From: Rhizobium sp. J15 | GTDB lineage: Bacteria; Pseudomonadota; Alphaproteobacteria; Rhizobiales; Rhizobiaceae | Direction: 5' to 3' | Assembly (NCBI RefSeq): GCF_002531825.1 | Contig: NZ_NWSX01000038.1 | Span: 1-59,009, forward strand | Length of the DNA: 59,009 nucleotides | In this document: positions 16,005 to 24,152 of the stretch, one piece after another | Numbering within the stretch: position 1 is the first letter of the stretch | Layout: the number at the start of each line of letters is the position of its first letter | Notes under the pieces: generated by a model | The model's database searches: none | What the model was told of the DNA's origin: nothing | What the model saw: only the letters and a program-made list of their open reading frames with translations | Translations under genes and position numbers: made by a program

Positions 16005-16955
16005 TCAGTCGATCAATCGCTGCGCGGTAAACTTGTCCGTAACAAGCATATCAATGACCCCTACGCGGAGCGCACCTGCAATGGCGTCGGTCTTTTTGGC
16101 ACCACCCGCCAGAGCAATGACCCGGTCCACCCGTTCCAACTCCTCGAGTGGAAGCCCTATAACCCGATCATCAAGGGGCGTCTTGACCGGCTTGCCGCTC
16201 TTATCGAAGAAACGCAGCGAGATATCGCCGACGGCGCCCGCTTCGGCGAGGTCGGAGAGTTCGCGAGACGAAAAGATATTGCCGGAGCGTGCGAGAAGCT
16301 CGGACGGTTCGACGGCTCCGATTCCGACGATTGCCAGCGTTATGCTGCCGAACAGGTCCATCGTCTCGCGGACGAACGGATCGGCCTGCATCAGAAGCTT
16401 TGCCTCTCTCGATGTCGTCACGCCCTGCACGGGGAGCAGTTTCGGCTCGGCGCCGGTCAGCCGGGCAAGCCGCGTGGTCAGCTGCGTCGCATGCGTCTGC
16501 ACGGAAGGATCGCCCATGCCTCCGAGGGTCTGGACGACGTATTTCGCCTGAGCGCTCTTCTGCGGATGAATGTTCTCGACCATCTTGAAAATGGTCTGGC
16601 TCCAGCTCGAAACGCCGATGATCTCACCCGGCGCAAGCGTCACCTCCAGGAGATGCGCCGCCGCCTCGCCGATCCGGGCCATGATGGCCCCGTCCCGGTC
16701 TTCGGTGCACTCCACGACGATCGCCTCCGGCAGATCGTATTTCGCGCGAAGCGCGCCCTCGAGCTCGCTGTAGGTGCCGACGGGTGGGATCACGCTGGTT
16801 CGCACGATATCTTCCGCCTCGGCGCGCTTGAGCATGCGCGACACCGTCGCCTGCGACAGGCGAAGGTGTTGTGCGATCTCCGCCTGCCGCCGCCCCTCGA
16901 TGTGGTACATCTGGGCGACCCTTGAAATGAGGCGGAGTTCGTTGAGGCGAGTCAT
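16005..16955 (-). CDS. SorC/DeoR-type sugar-binding transcriptional regulator
   Basis: A 316-aa regulator with an N-terminal HTH (IEGRRQAEIAQHLRLSQATVSRMLKRAEAEDIV, residues ~19-51) and a C-terminal SorC sugar-phosphate-binding domain (GVSSWSQTIFKMVENIHP, VQTLGGMGDPSVQTHATQLTTRLARLTGAE). It is the last gene of the minus-strand arm of the sugar cluster. A perfect palindrome sits 14 bp upstream of its start and two similar sites lie in the divergent promoter region at 20.3-20.45 kb. It probably senses a phosphorylated pathway intermediate and controls both arms; the sign of control is not readable. Confidence 0.92.
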   Translation of the reverse strand: MTRLNELRLISRVAQMYHIEGRRQAEIAQHLRLSQATVSRMLKRAEAEDIVRTSVIPPVGTYSELEGALRAKYDLPEAIVVECTEDRDGAIMARIGEAAAHLLEVTLAPGEIIGVSSWSQTIFKMVENIHPQKSAQAKYVVQTLGGMGDPSVQTHATQLTTRLARLTGAEPKLLPVQGVTTSREAKLLMQADPFVRETMDLFGSITLAIVGIGAVEPSELLARSGNIFSSRELSDLAEAGAVGDISLRFFDKSGKPVKTPLDDRVIGLPLEELERVDRVIALAGGAKKTDAIAGALRVGVIDMLVTDKFTAQRLID

Positions 16956-16968
16956 CGCTGATCCCGAA

Positions 16969-16984
16969 GTGAATTTTTATTCAC
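16969..16984. promoter_or_regulatory. SorC-type operator candidate 1
   Basis: The perfect inverted repeat GTGAAT-TTTT-ATTCAC lies immediately upstream of the regulator gene and overlaps the kinase stop codon (16977-16979). The same half-site geometry (6-4-6) recurs at 20292-20307 and at 20433-20448. Confidence 0.6.
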
Positions 16985-18443
16985 CTTTAGCCTGTGTTTC
17001 GCGGGACGTCGAGCGGGCAAGCGCATCATTCCAGGTCGCCAGAAGGGCCTCTCGGTCCACGGCCTGCGGCTCGATAGTCTGGTTGTTTCGTGGCAGCTCC
17101 GAGACGACATGGAGATCATTCCACAAGCCGAGGGAGAGCCCCGCCAGATAAGCAGCGCCGAGAGCCGACGCCTCGGGCGCTTCGCATTGGATTACGGGGT
17201 GTTCGATGAGATTCGAGACGCATTGCATCAGGAAGCGGTTCTGGCTCGGCCCCCCATCCACATAGAGCGCCCCGAGTTCGCCGCCGCTTTGCGCCCGCAT
17301 GGCCGCGATCACATCATGCACCTGGAAGGCGATGGAATCGGTTACCGACCGCGCCATCTGCGCGCGTGTCGTATTGAAGTTGATCTGGGAGAACAAGGCA
17401 CGGGCGTCAGAATTCCAGTAAGGCGCACCGAGCCCCACGAACGCCGGCACGAAGCCAGGCGCGCCCGGCCCGGCGCTCGCCGCAAGTTCGACAAGGGCAG
17501 CCACGTCAGCCAGCCCGAGAATGTCAGCCATCCAGGGAAGGCTGGCGGCGCAAACGAGGATATTGCCCTCGAAGGCGAAGGTCGGCTTTCCCGCGATGCG
17601 CCATGCGACGGTGGTTGTAATGCCATTGCGCGGGGCGATGAATTGCGGCAGCGTCGTCATGACCGAAGAGCCGGTTCCGAAAGTCACCTTGCCGTCGCCC
17701 GGCTTGAATGCGCCATGGCCGAACAAGGCTGCGTGGCTGTCTCCGATCGCGGCCATGATTGGCGTGCCGTCCGGCACCCCTGGCAATCCATGCGTCCTGC
17801 CGAAATCGGCAGAGCTGTCGAGCACCTCCGGCAGGAGCGCGATATCGACGCCGAAAATCTCGCCCAGTTCCTCGCTCCATCTCTGTTCGCTGAGATCGAA
17901 CAACTGGCTCCTGGCGGCATTCGAAGCGTCGCAGACATGCCGGCGCCCGCCCGTCAGGCAGTGAATGAGCCAACTGTCGACCGTTCCCAGCCGCACCGAT
18001 CGCCCGGCCGGAATCCGGTCGAGCAGCCATCGGAATTTCGAACCCGGAAACATCGGATCCAGCGGCAGGCCGGTCAGCGCCTGCACACGGTCGAGGCGGC
18101 CTTCGGCAATGAGACGTTCACAATCCCGTGCCGTTCGACGGCACTGCCAGCTGACCACCGGTCCGAGCGCGTCTCCTGTTTCGGCGTCCCAGGCGGTGAC
18201 GGACTCGCGCTGATTGGAAATGGCAATGGCCTCGACAGTCACGTCCGGGCCGGCCTTCAGGCAGGCATCGATCGCTTCGCAGACCGATGCGTAGAGCCGG
18301 CGCGGATCTTGTTCGACCCAGCCCTCCCTCGGATAGGAGATGCCGACAGGAGACGAACCTCTGCCGATAATTTCTCCCGTCTCGGAAACGAGAACGGCCT
18401 TTGAATTGGTCGTGCCCTGGTCGATTGCCAGAATTGCCCGCAT
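16977..18443 (-). CDS. FGGY-family carbohydrate kinase
   Basis: A 488-aa ATP-dependent sugar/polyol kinase. It has the N-terminal phosphate loop AIDQGTTNSKAVL, glycerol-kinase-like substrate-site segments (SNQRESVTAW, WQCRRTA, FPGSKFRWLLD), the catalytic Asp region GDSHAALFGHG, and the C-terminal FGGY signature YVDGGPSQNRFLMQ. It resembles GlpK, but the GDQ of glycerol kinases is GDS here, so glycerol is not assured. Genetic context (split transketolase, SDRs, Rbs-like importer) suggests a ketose such as apulose, erythrulose or xylulose. The start has a GGGGAGG ribosome site. Confidence 0.92.
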   Translation of the reverse strand: MRAILAIDQGTTNSKAVLVSETGEIIGRGSSPVGISYPREGWVEQDPRRLYASVCEAIDACLKAGPDVTVEAIAISNQRESVTAWDAETGDALGPVVSWQCRRTARDCERLIAEGRLDRVQALTGLPLDPMFPGSKFRWLLDRIPAGRSVRLGTVDSWLIHCLTGGRRHVCDASNAARSQLFDLSEQRWSEELGEIFGVDIALLPEVLDSSADFGRTHGLPGVPDGTPIMAAIGDSHAALFGHGAFKPGDGKVTFGTGSSVMTTLPQFIAPRNGITTTVAWRIAGKPTFAFEGNILVCAASLPWMADILGLADVAALVELAASAGPGAPGFVPAFVGLGAPYWNSDARALFSQINFNTTRAQMARSVTDSIAFQVHDVIAAMRAQSGGELGALYVDGGPSQNRFLMQCVSNLIEHPVIQCEAPEASALGAAYLAGLSLGLWNDLHVVSELPRNNQTIEPQAVDREALLATWNDALARSTSRETQAKGE

Positions 18444-18513
18444 TCTATCCTCCCCGGATCAGGCGGCGGCCGCGGCGGCAAAATGCGCCCCGGCCGCTTC
18501 ACGCGATCCCCAG

Positions 18514-19470
18514 TTACTTGCGCTTGATCAGCGCCTGTGCGGCGTCGGCGATTGCGGACGGCGACATTCCGTATTCGTCGAGCAGGAACTCTGCCGAGCC
18601 GGTCGGCGCGTAGACGCCGGGAACGCCGAGACGCTTCATCGGCACCGGGGCATTGTCGACCACCACTTCGGCGACCGCGGAGCCGAGCCCCCCAAAGATC
18701 GAATGCTCCTCGGCCGTGACGATCGCTCCGGTCTCCTTCGCCGCGGCGATGATGGCCTCCTCATCGATCGGACGAACCGTGGCGAGGTTGAGCACCCTGG
18801 CATCGATGCCGCGGCCGGCGAGAATCTCGGCAGCCTTCACGATGCGATGCGTCAAGGTGCCGTTGGCGATCAGAGTGACGTCGGAACCCTGGCGCAGGAG
18901 ATTCGCCTTGCCGAGTTCGAACGCGTGCCCCTCCGGAAGAAGGTCGGGCACTCCGACCCGTGACAGACGCAGGAAACACGGCCCGCTATAGGTCGCCGCC
19001 CAGGCAACGGCAGCCGCGGTTTCGATCCGGTCGCAGGGCGCGATGACGGGAAGATTGGGCAGGACGCGCGTCCAGGCGAAGTCTTCGATCGAGTGATGAG
19101 TCGGACCGAGTTCGCCGTAAGCCATGCCGGACGAGATCCCCACCAGCTTGACGTTGGCGTTCGAGTAGGAAATGTCGGCCTTGATCTGCTCCAGCGACCG
19201 TCCCGTGAGAAACGGAGCAGCACCGCACACGAAGGGCAGCCGTCCGCCATTGGCAAGGCCCGCTCCAACGCCGACCATGTTCTGTTCCGCAATGCCGACA
19301 TTGACGAGGCGCTCCGGAAATCTCGACTTGAAGCCGCCGAGCTTGGAGGAACCGACCGAGTCGTTGCAGACCGCGACGATCGTTTCGTTTTCGGCTGCCA
19401 GCCGCTCGAGCGTAGAGGCGAATGCGTCGCGGCAATCGTGGAGCTTGGGTGGGTTTACTGGCGCGTTCAT
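18514..19470 (-). CDS. Transketolase C-terminal subunit
   Basis: A 318-aa protein with the pyrimidine-binding domain and C-terminal domain of transketolase: RLVNVGIAEQNMVGVGAGLANGGRLPFV (the catalytic Glu of the thiamine site in GIAEQNM), then LRLSRVGVPDL and VTAEEHSIFGGLGSAVAEVV. The start codon overlaps the stop of the N-terminal subunit (TAATG at 19468-19472), so the two halves are translationally coupled and should form one enzyme. Split transketolases of this size are common in catabolic clusters, distinct from the ~660-aa housekeeping enzyme. Confidence 0.93.
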   Translation of the reverse strand: MNAPVNPPKLHDCRDAFASTLERLAAENETIVAVCNDSVGSSKLGGFKSRFPERLVNVGIAEQNMVGVGAGLANGGRLPFVCGAAPFLTGRSLEQIKADISYSNANVKLVGISSGMAYGELGPTHHSIEDFAWTRVLPNLPVIAPCDRIETAAAVAWAATYSGPCFLRLSRVGVPDLLPEGHAFELGKANLLRQGSDVTLIANGTLTHRIVKAAEILAGRGIDARVLNLATVRPIDEEAIIAAAKETGAIVTAEEHSIFGGLGSAVAEVVVDNAPVPMKRLGVPGVYAPTGSAEFLLDEYGMSPSAIADAAQALIKRK

Positions 19471-20279
19471 TACAGTGCCTCCGACAATTCTGCCAATGCG
19501 ATTTCGTATTGTTCCTTGCTCGGGACCTTATGGTGCCATTCGACCCGGTCCTGCATGAAGGAGATTCCGTGGCCCTTGTTGGTATGGGCGACGATGGAGT
19601 GCGGTCCTGACCCCCGATGTTCGAGAGCCGGAACGATCTCGCGCATATTGTTGCCGTCAATCTCGGTGACTTCCCAGCCGAACGCTTCGAGCTTCGGACG
19701 AAGCGGAGCGAGATCGTTGGTTTCGGCAAGTGCTGCGCCCTGCTGGAACCTGTTGTGATCGATGATCAAGGTCAAGTTATCGAGCTTGAACTGAGCTGCC
19801 GCCATGATCGCCTCCCAATTGGACCCTTCCTGCATCTCGCCGTCGCCGGTGACGACATAGGTGCGATATCCAGCGCCCGAGAGCTTGGCGGCTTTTGCCA
19901 TGCCCACAGCGACCGGAAGGCCGTGGCCGAGCGGACCGGTATTCGTTTCGACGCCCGGAACCTTGTTGCAGTTCGGATGCCCGTTCAGCCGCGAATGCGG
20001 CTGCAGGAAGGTGGAAATCTCCTCCTCCGGGATGAAGCCGCGCTTTGCGAGCGTCACGTAGAGAGCGCAAGCCGTATGTCCCTTTGAAAGAACGAACCTG
20101 TCGCGGTCGGGATGCTTCGGCTGGTCCGGCCAGACATTCAGCACACGAAAATAGAGCGCCGTCAAAATGTCGATGACCGACATCTCCCCGCCGATGTGGC
20201 CGGCGCCCGCTTCAAAGACCGCCTGCAGATCACGCAATCGGATCTCGCGGGCGATGCGCTCAAGTTCTGTCGTATCCAT
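19470..20279 (-). CDS. Transketolase N-terminal subunit (thiamine diphosphate-binding)
   Basis: A 269-aa protein carrying the ThDP/Mg-binding domain: DRFVLSKGHTACALYVTLAKRG, PGVETNTGPLGHGLPVAVGMA, and the binding motif GDGEMQEGSNWEA ... LIIDHNRFQ. It transfers two-carbon ketol units together with the C-terminal subunit. I set the start at 20279 because GAGGAA lies 5 nt upstream; an in-frame ATG at 20297 has none. It is first in the minus arm: transketolase N, transketolase C, FGGY kinase, SorC regulator. Confidence 0.93.
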   Translation of the reverse strand: MDTTELERIAREIRLRDLQAVFEAGAGHIGGEMSVIDILTALYFRVLNVWPDQPKHPDRDRFVLSKGHTACALYVTLAKRGFIPEEEISTFLQPHSRLNGHPNCNKVPGVETNTGPLGHGLPVAVGMAKAAKLSGAGYRTYVVTGDGEMQEGSNWEAIMAAAQFKLDNLTLIIDHNRFQQGAALAETNDLAPLRPKLEAFGWEVTEIDGNNMREIVPALEHRGSGPHSIVAHTNKGHGISFMQDRVEWHHKVPSKEQYEIALAELSEAL

Positions 20280-20291
20280 GGGTTCCTCATC

Positions 20292-20307
20292 ATGCATAAA
20301 TATTCAC
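20292..20307. promoter_or_regulatory. SorC-type operator candidate 2 (minus arm promoter)
   Basis: Read on the minus strand this is GTGAAT-ATTT-ATGCAT, one exact half-site plus a degraded partner with the 4-bp spacer of the other two sites. It lies 13 bp upstream of the chosen transketolase start, within the transcript leader or promoter. Confidence 0.4.
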
Positions 20308-20426
20308 TTATCAATATTTTTGCATAACATGCCGATTAGTCAAGCCTTCAAACGACGTGCCGATGACGATATGCCTGAAGCAAATCTTGTTGACAGCCGG
20401 AAAGCAAGTTGTTAATGAATTTTCCA

Positions 20427-20454
20427 GCAAGTGTGAATAATTATTCTAGCTTGC
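20427..20454. promoter_or_regulatory. SorC-type operator candidate 3 (plus arm promoter)
   Basis: A 28-bp interrupted palindrome: GCAAG, 3 bp, GAATAATTATTC (perfect), 3 bp, CTTGC, centred at 20440/20441. Its core GTGAAT-AATT-ATTCTA matches the half-site geometry of the site at 16969. It lies 39 bp upstream of the permease start and is the best candidate for control of the transporter/dehydrogenase operon. Confidence 0.6.
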
Positions 20455-20492
20455 ACAAATATCGGATACAAGCCTAGGCATAGGGAGGAGCA

Positions 20493-21473
20493 ATGGTGGC
20501 GCTCGATATCAATGAACAGAGGCTTTCGTCCGGCGCTTGGCTCGGTAAGCTCAAGGGAGCCACCGGACCGCTCGTGGGATTGCTCGCGCTGTGCATCTTT
20601 CTGAGCTTCAGCACAGACACGTTTCTTTCGGTTCGAAACGGCCTCAACATCCTCGACCAGATCACCGTCCTCGGCATCATGGCGGTCGGAATGACCTTCG
20701 TCATCCTGATCGGCGGCATCGATCTGTCCGTCGGCTCCGCACTCGCCCTGGCGATGATGGTCATGGGTTGGACGGCCAATGTCGCCGGCCTGCCGCTGCC
20801 CGTCGGCATCGCCTTCGCGCTGATCGCGTCGGCGGTATCAGGCCTCATCGTCGGGCTTCTGGTGACGCAGTTCCGGGTTCCAGCCTTTATCGCCACGCTT
20901 GCGATGATGTCGGCGGCGCGCGGCGTTGCAAACATGATCACGGACGGCCAGCAGATCGTCGGCTTCCCCGACTGGTTCATGATGCTGGCGATCGATCGCC
21001 ATTTCGGCGTCATGACTGCCACGGTCTTCCTCATGCTCGCGGTCGTTCTTGCGGCGTGGCTCTTCCTGCACTTCCGGTCCGAAGGCCGCATGCTCTACGC
21101 GGTGGGCGGCAATCCTGAAGTCGCGCGCCTGGCCGGCATCAACGTTCCGCTAGTGACGATATCAGTCTATGTCGTGAGCGCCGTCCTTGCGGGGCTCGCA
21201 GGCATCGTGCTCGCCGCCCGCCTGGATTCCGTCCAGCCGTCCAGCGGCCTGGGCTATGAACTGGACACCATCGCCGCGGTCGTCATCGGCGGGACATCGC
21301 TCTCCGGCGGCGCGGGCGGCATCGGCGGAACGCTGATCGGCGTGCTGATCATCGGTGTGCTTCGCAACGGCCTCAACCTTCTCAACGTCTCGCCCTTCCT
21401 GCAGCAGGTGATCATCGGGGTCGTCATCGTGCTCGCGGTCGGCGCAGAAACCATTCGCCGGCGTCGCGCCTGA
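20493..21473 (+). CDS. RbsC-like sugar ABC transporter permease
   Basis: A 326-aa inner-membrane permease with 8-10 hydrophobic helices. It shows the BPD_transp_2 features of ribose/xylose-type systems: GMTFVILIGGIDLSVGSALAL and YELDTIAAVVIGGTSLSGGAGGIGGTLIGVLIIGVLRNGLNLL. It is first of the plus arm, followed by its binding protein and ATPase. Hairpins just after the stop (TCCGCC/GGCGGA at 21483-21499 and CGGAATTCCG at 21502) may stabilise message ends between permease and binding protein. Confidence 0.94.
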   Translation: MVALDINEQRLSSGAWLGKLKGATGPLVGLLALCIFLSFSTDTFLSVRNGLNILDQITVLGIMAVGMTFVILIGGIDLSVGSALALAMMVMGWTANVAGLPLPVGIAFALIASAVSGLIVGLLVTQFRVPAFIATLAMMSAARGVANMITDGQQIVGFPDWFMMLAIDRHFGVMTATVFLMLAVVLAAWLFLHFRSEGRMLYAVGGNPEVARLAGINVPLVTISVYVVSAVLAGLAGIVLAARLDSVQPSSGLGYELDTIAAVVIGGTSLSGGAGGIGGTLIGVLIIGVLRNGLNLLNVSPFLQQVIIGVVIVLAVGAETIRRRRA

Positions 21474-21590
21474 CGCGCATCGTCCGCCGCGTTGGCGGAA
21501 ACGGAATTCCGTCCCGGAAATTCGGGGCGGATCAATCACCCGAGGGGGAGGACATACCCTAGGGTTCCATCAAAAAACGGAGGAACTACA

Positions 21591-22520
21591 ATGAAAATTG
21601 CGCGCACCATGCTCGCGTCCGCTGCACTGCTTGGCCTCATGCTCGGCCCCGTCCACGCGGCGGAACTGAAGAAGCTTGGCCTGGCCGTTGCCAACCTTCA
21701 GGCAAACTTCTTCAACCAGATCAAGCAATCGGTCGAGGCCGAAGCCAAGAAGCGCGGCATCGAAGTCATCACGGTCGACGCGAAGGGCGACGGCCCGACG
21801 CAGGTCAATCAGATCCAGGACCTTCTGACCCAGAAAATCGACGCGCTGATCTACATTCCGGCAGGCGCCGCCGCTGCGACCGTTCCCGTCAAGCTTGCGA
21901 AGAACGCCGGCATTCCGGTCGTCAACGTCGACCGCAACGCCGAGGGCGCGCCGGGCGATACATTCCTTGCAACGGATTCCGTCGCCTCCGCCAAGGCCGT
22001 GTGCGACTACATCCTGAAGGAAGGCGGCGGCAAGGGGAAGATGGTCATCATCCACGGCCAGAAGGGCACGACCCCGGAAGTCGACCGCTCCAAGGGCTGC
22101 GCTGAATCGCTCAAGGCCTATCCGGATGTAAAGGTCGTCGCCGAGCAATATTCGAACATCTGGAGCCAGGACGAAGGCTTCCAGATCATGCAGAACATGC
22201 TGCAGGCAAATCCTGATGTCTCGATCGTATTTGCTCAGGCTGACGCTCTTGCACTCGGCGCTGCCCAGGCGATCAAGGTCGCGAAACCTTCCCAGAAAAT
22301 CGTGGTCGGCGGCTTTGACGGCGACACCGCAGCTCTCGAAGCGCTCAGCAAGGGCGTCTTCGATGTGACGGCGACCCAGCAGACCCAGAAGATGGGCCGC
22401 GATGCGGTTGAAAACGCCGCCAAGCTTGTCGCCGGTGAGAAAGTACCGCCGGTACAGCTCTTGGATGCCACGCTGACAACCAAGGAAAACGTCGCAGGCT
22501 TCATCGCCAACCATCCCTAG
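21591..22520 (+). CDS. Periplasmic sugar-binding protein (RbsB-like)
   Basis: A 309-aa solute-binding protein of the type I periplasmic fold. Residues 1-22 form a signal peptide ending HAA. The mature protein has the ribose-binding-type opening LGLAVANLQANFFNQIKQSVEAEAKKRGIEV and the repeated ligand-contact segments DALIYIPAGAAAATVPVKLAKNAGIPVVNVDRNA and VVGGFDGDTAALEAL. I chose ATG 21591, preceded by GGAGGAAC; a longer frame from 21492 lacks a signal peptide. The ligand is probably a pentose or polyol but not readable. Confidence 0.94.
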   Translation: MKIARTMLASAALLGLMLGPVHAAELKKLGLAVANLQANFFNQIKQSVEAEAKKRGIEVITVDAKGDGPTQVNQIQDLLTQKIDALIYIPAGAAAATVPVKLAKNAGIPVVNVDRNAEGAPGDTFLATDSVASAKAVCDYILKEGGGKGKMVIIHGQKGTTPEVDRSKGCAESLKAYPDVKVVAEQYSNIWSQDEGFQIMQNMLQANPDVSIVFAQADALALGAAQAIKVAKPSQKIVVGGFDGDTAALEALSKGVFDVTATQQTQKMGRDAVENAAKLVAGEKVPPVQLLDATLTTKENVAGFIANHP

Positions 22521-22623
22521 CGCATCGACCCGAAAATCGGGAACGATTTTCGGAAAGCACGATGCGTAGATTCAAAGTGTTAGAGCGTCCTTTGTGCGTC
22601 CGAAAGGATGCACGGCGCTCTAA
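22521..22623. repeat. RIME-like mosaic intergenic repeat
   Basis: A 103-bp element with two nested palindromic halves. The left half has GCATCG...CGATGC enclosing CCGAAAATCG-GGAA-CGATTTTCGG. The right half has TTAGAGCG...CGCTCTAA enclosing GTGCGTCC-GAAA-GGATGCAC. This matches the known architecture of Rhizobium-specific intergenic mosaic elements. It starts directly at the binding-protein stop and ends 28 bp before the ATPase gene, inside the operon, so it could affect the relative expression of the binding protein and ATPase. Confidence 0.8.
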
Positions 22624-22651
22624 TGAAGCCGAAGTCTTGAGGAGGTGTGCC

Positions 22652-24130
22652 GTGACTGATCCAGTTCTTTCCCTGAAGGGCATATCCAAGTGGTATGGGC
22701 CGCTCCAGGTGCTGAAGAATGTCAGCCTGGACGTCTATCCCGGGGAAGTGGTGGCACTTCTCGGCGAAAACGGAGCGGGCAAGTCGACGCTGTCAGGCAT
22801 CATTGCCGGCTCACGCACACCATCCGAGGGATCGATGACATGGCTGGGGCAGCCCTATGCCCCGGCCACCCCGCGCGAAGCGATCGACAAGGGCGTCGTC
22901 CTGATCCATCAGGAACTGCAACTGCTGCCGCAGCTGTCGATCGCCGAAAACGTCTTCATCGGTCGCTGGCCGATGAAGAACGGCGTCGTCGACCGCGCTC
23001 AAATGGTTCGCCGGGCCCAGGACCAGCTCGCGCGTTTGAACCTTCATATACCGGCAACACGGATGGTCGCCGGCCTTTCCACCGCCAATCAGCAGCTCAT
23101 CGAGATCGCCAAGGCGCTGGCTCTCAACGCCAAGCTGCTGATCCTCGATGAGCCGACAGCCGCCCTTGGCGGCGCCGAGACGGAAGCTCTGTTCGAACAG
23201 GTTCGCAAGCTTCGCTCGGAAGGTGTGGGCATCGTCTACATTTCCCACCGCATGGAAGAGATCAAGCAGATAACCGACCGGATCGTCGTTCTTCGCGACG
23301 GGGAGCGGGTGCAGGAATTCTCGGACAGCGCCACCCCGGTGCGAACGATTGTCGAGAGCATGGTCGGGCGCCCGCTTGATCGCCTGTTCCCTACCCTGCC
23401 GGTTCCGACGGACCGCCCGGTCCTTGAGGTGTCCGGACTGAGTTCGCCCGAGGACTCGTTTCGTGACGTGACCTTCGAGGTGCGGGCCGGAGAAATTCTC
23501 GGCATCGCCGGATTGGTCGGCGCCGGCCGCACCGAACTGGTGCGCGCGATTTCGGGAGCGGATCCGATCAGTGCGGGTTCGATCAAGCTCGAAGGCGAGG
23601 AACTCAGGCTGCGCGATCCGGCCGACGCCATCGCCAAGGGCATCGTGATGGTTCCGGAAGACCGCAAGGAGCAGGGCCTGATCGTCGGCCACCGGATCAG
23701 CGAAAACATTATCTACGCCAATCTGGATAAACTCGGCGGTGGCTGGATAACGCCGCGCCTCAAGCGCTCCTTCGCGGAAAAGGCGGTTGCGAAGTTCGGC
23801 GTGAAGGGCCGCGCCGAGCAATTCGCCTCCGATCTTTCCGGCGGCAACCAGCAGAAGGTGGTGATCGCCAAGTGGCTCTTGCGCGATCCCAAGGTCGTCG
23901 TCCTCGACGAACCGACGAGAGGCATCGACGTCGGCGCCCGCGCGGGCATCTACGACATCATCGTCAACCTTGCGAAACAGGGTGTGGCGGTCATCGTCGT
24001 AAGCTCCGACCTCGAGGAAGTTCTCGGCGTTTCCAATCGCATTCTCGTGCTTGCCCAGGGCAAGCAGGCAGGCATTCTCGATCGTGACCAGGCCAATGAC
24101 GTCTCGGTCATGGAGTTAGCGACCATCTAA
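22652..24130 (+). CDS. Sugar ABC transporter ATP-binding protein (RbsA-like, two domains)
   Basis: A 492-aa tandem ATPase. Domain 1 has Walker A GENGAGKST and Walker B LLILDEPTAAL; its signature is relaxed (AGLSTANQQ). Domain 2 has the degenerate Walker A LVGAGRTEL, signature LSGGNQQK and Walker B VVVLDEPTRGID, as in RbsA/XylG. The start is GTG at 22652 with TTGAGGAGG upstream; an ORF extension to 22562 would translate the RIME-like repeat and is rejected. Third gene of the plus arm. Confidence 0.95.
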   Translation: MTDPVLSLKGISKWYGPLQVLKNVSLDVYPGEVVALLGENGAGKSTLSGIIAGSRTPSEGSMTWLGQPYAPATPREAIDKGVVLIHQELQLLPQLSIAENVFIGRWPMKNGVVDRAQMVRRAQDQLARLNLHIPATRMVAGLSTANQQLIEIAKALALNAKLLILDEPTAALGGAETEALFEQVRKLRSEGVGIVYISHRMEEIKQITDRIVVLRDGERVQEFSDSATPVRTIVESMVGRPLDRLFPTLPVPTDRPVLEVSGLSSPEDSFRDVTFEVRAGEILGIAGLVGAGRTELVRAISGADPISAGSIKLEGEELRLRDPADAIAKGIVMVPEDRKEQGLIVGHRISENIIYANLDKLGGGWITPRLKRSFAEKAVAKFGVKGRAEQFASDLSGGNQQKVVIAKWLLRDPKVVVLDEPTRGIDVGARAGIYDIIVNLAKQGVAVIVVSSDLEEVLGVSNRILVLAQGKQAGILDRDQANDVSVMELATI

Positions 24131-24152
24131 ACAGATAGAGAAAGGAAGAGCG

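Noticed and set aside
22562..22651. N-terminal extension of the sugar ABC ATPase
   Set aside because: The extension is translation of the RIME-like repeat. The GTG at 22652 has an ideal ribosome site and aligns with RbsA starts.
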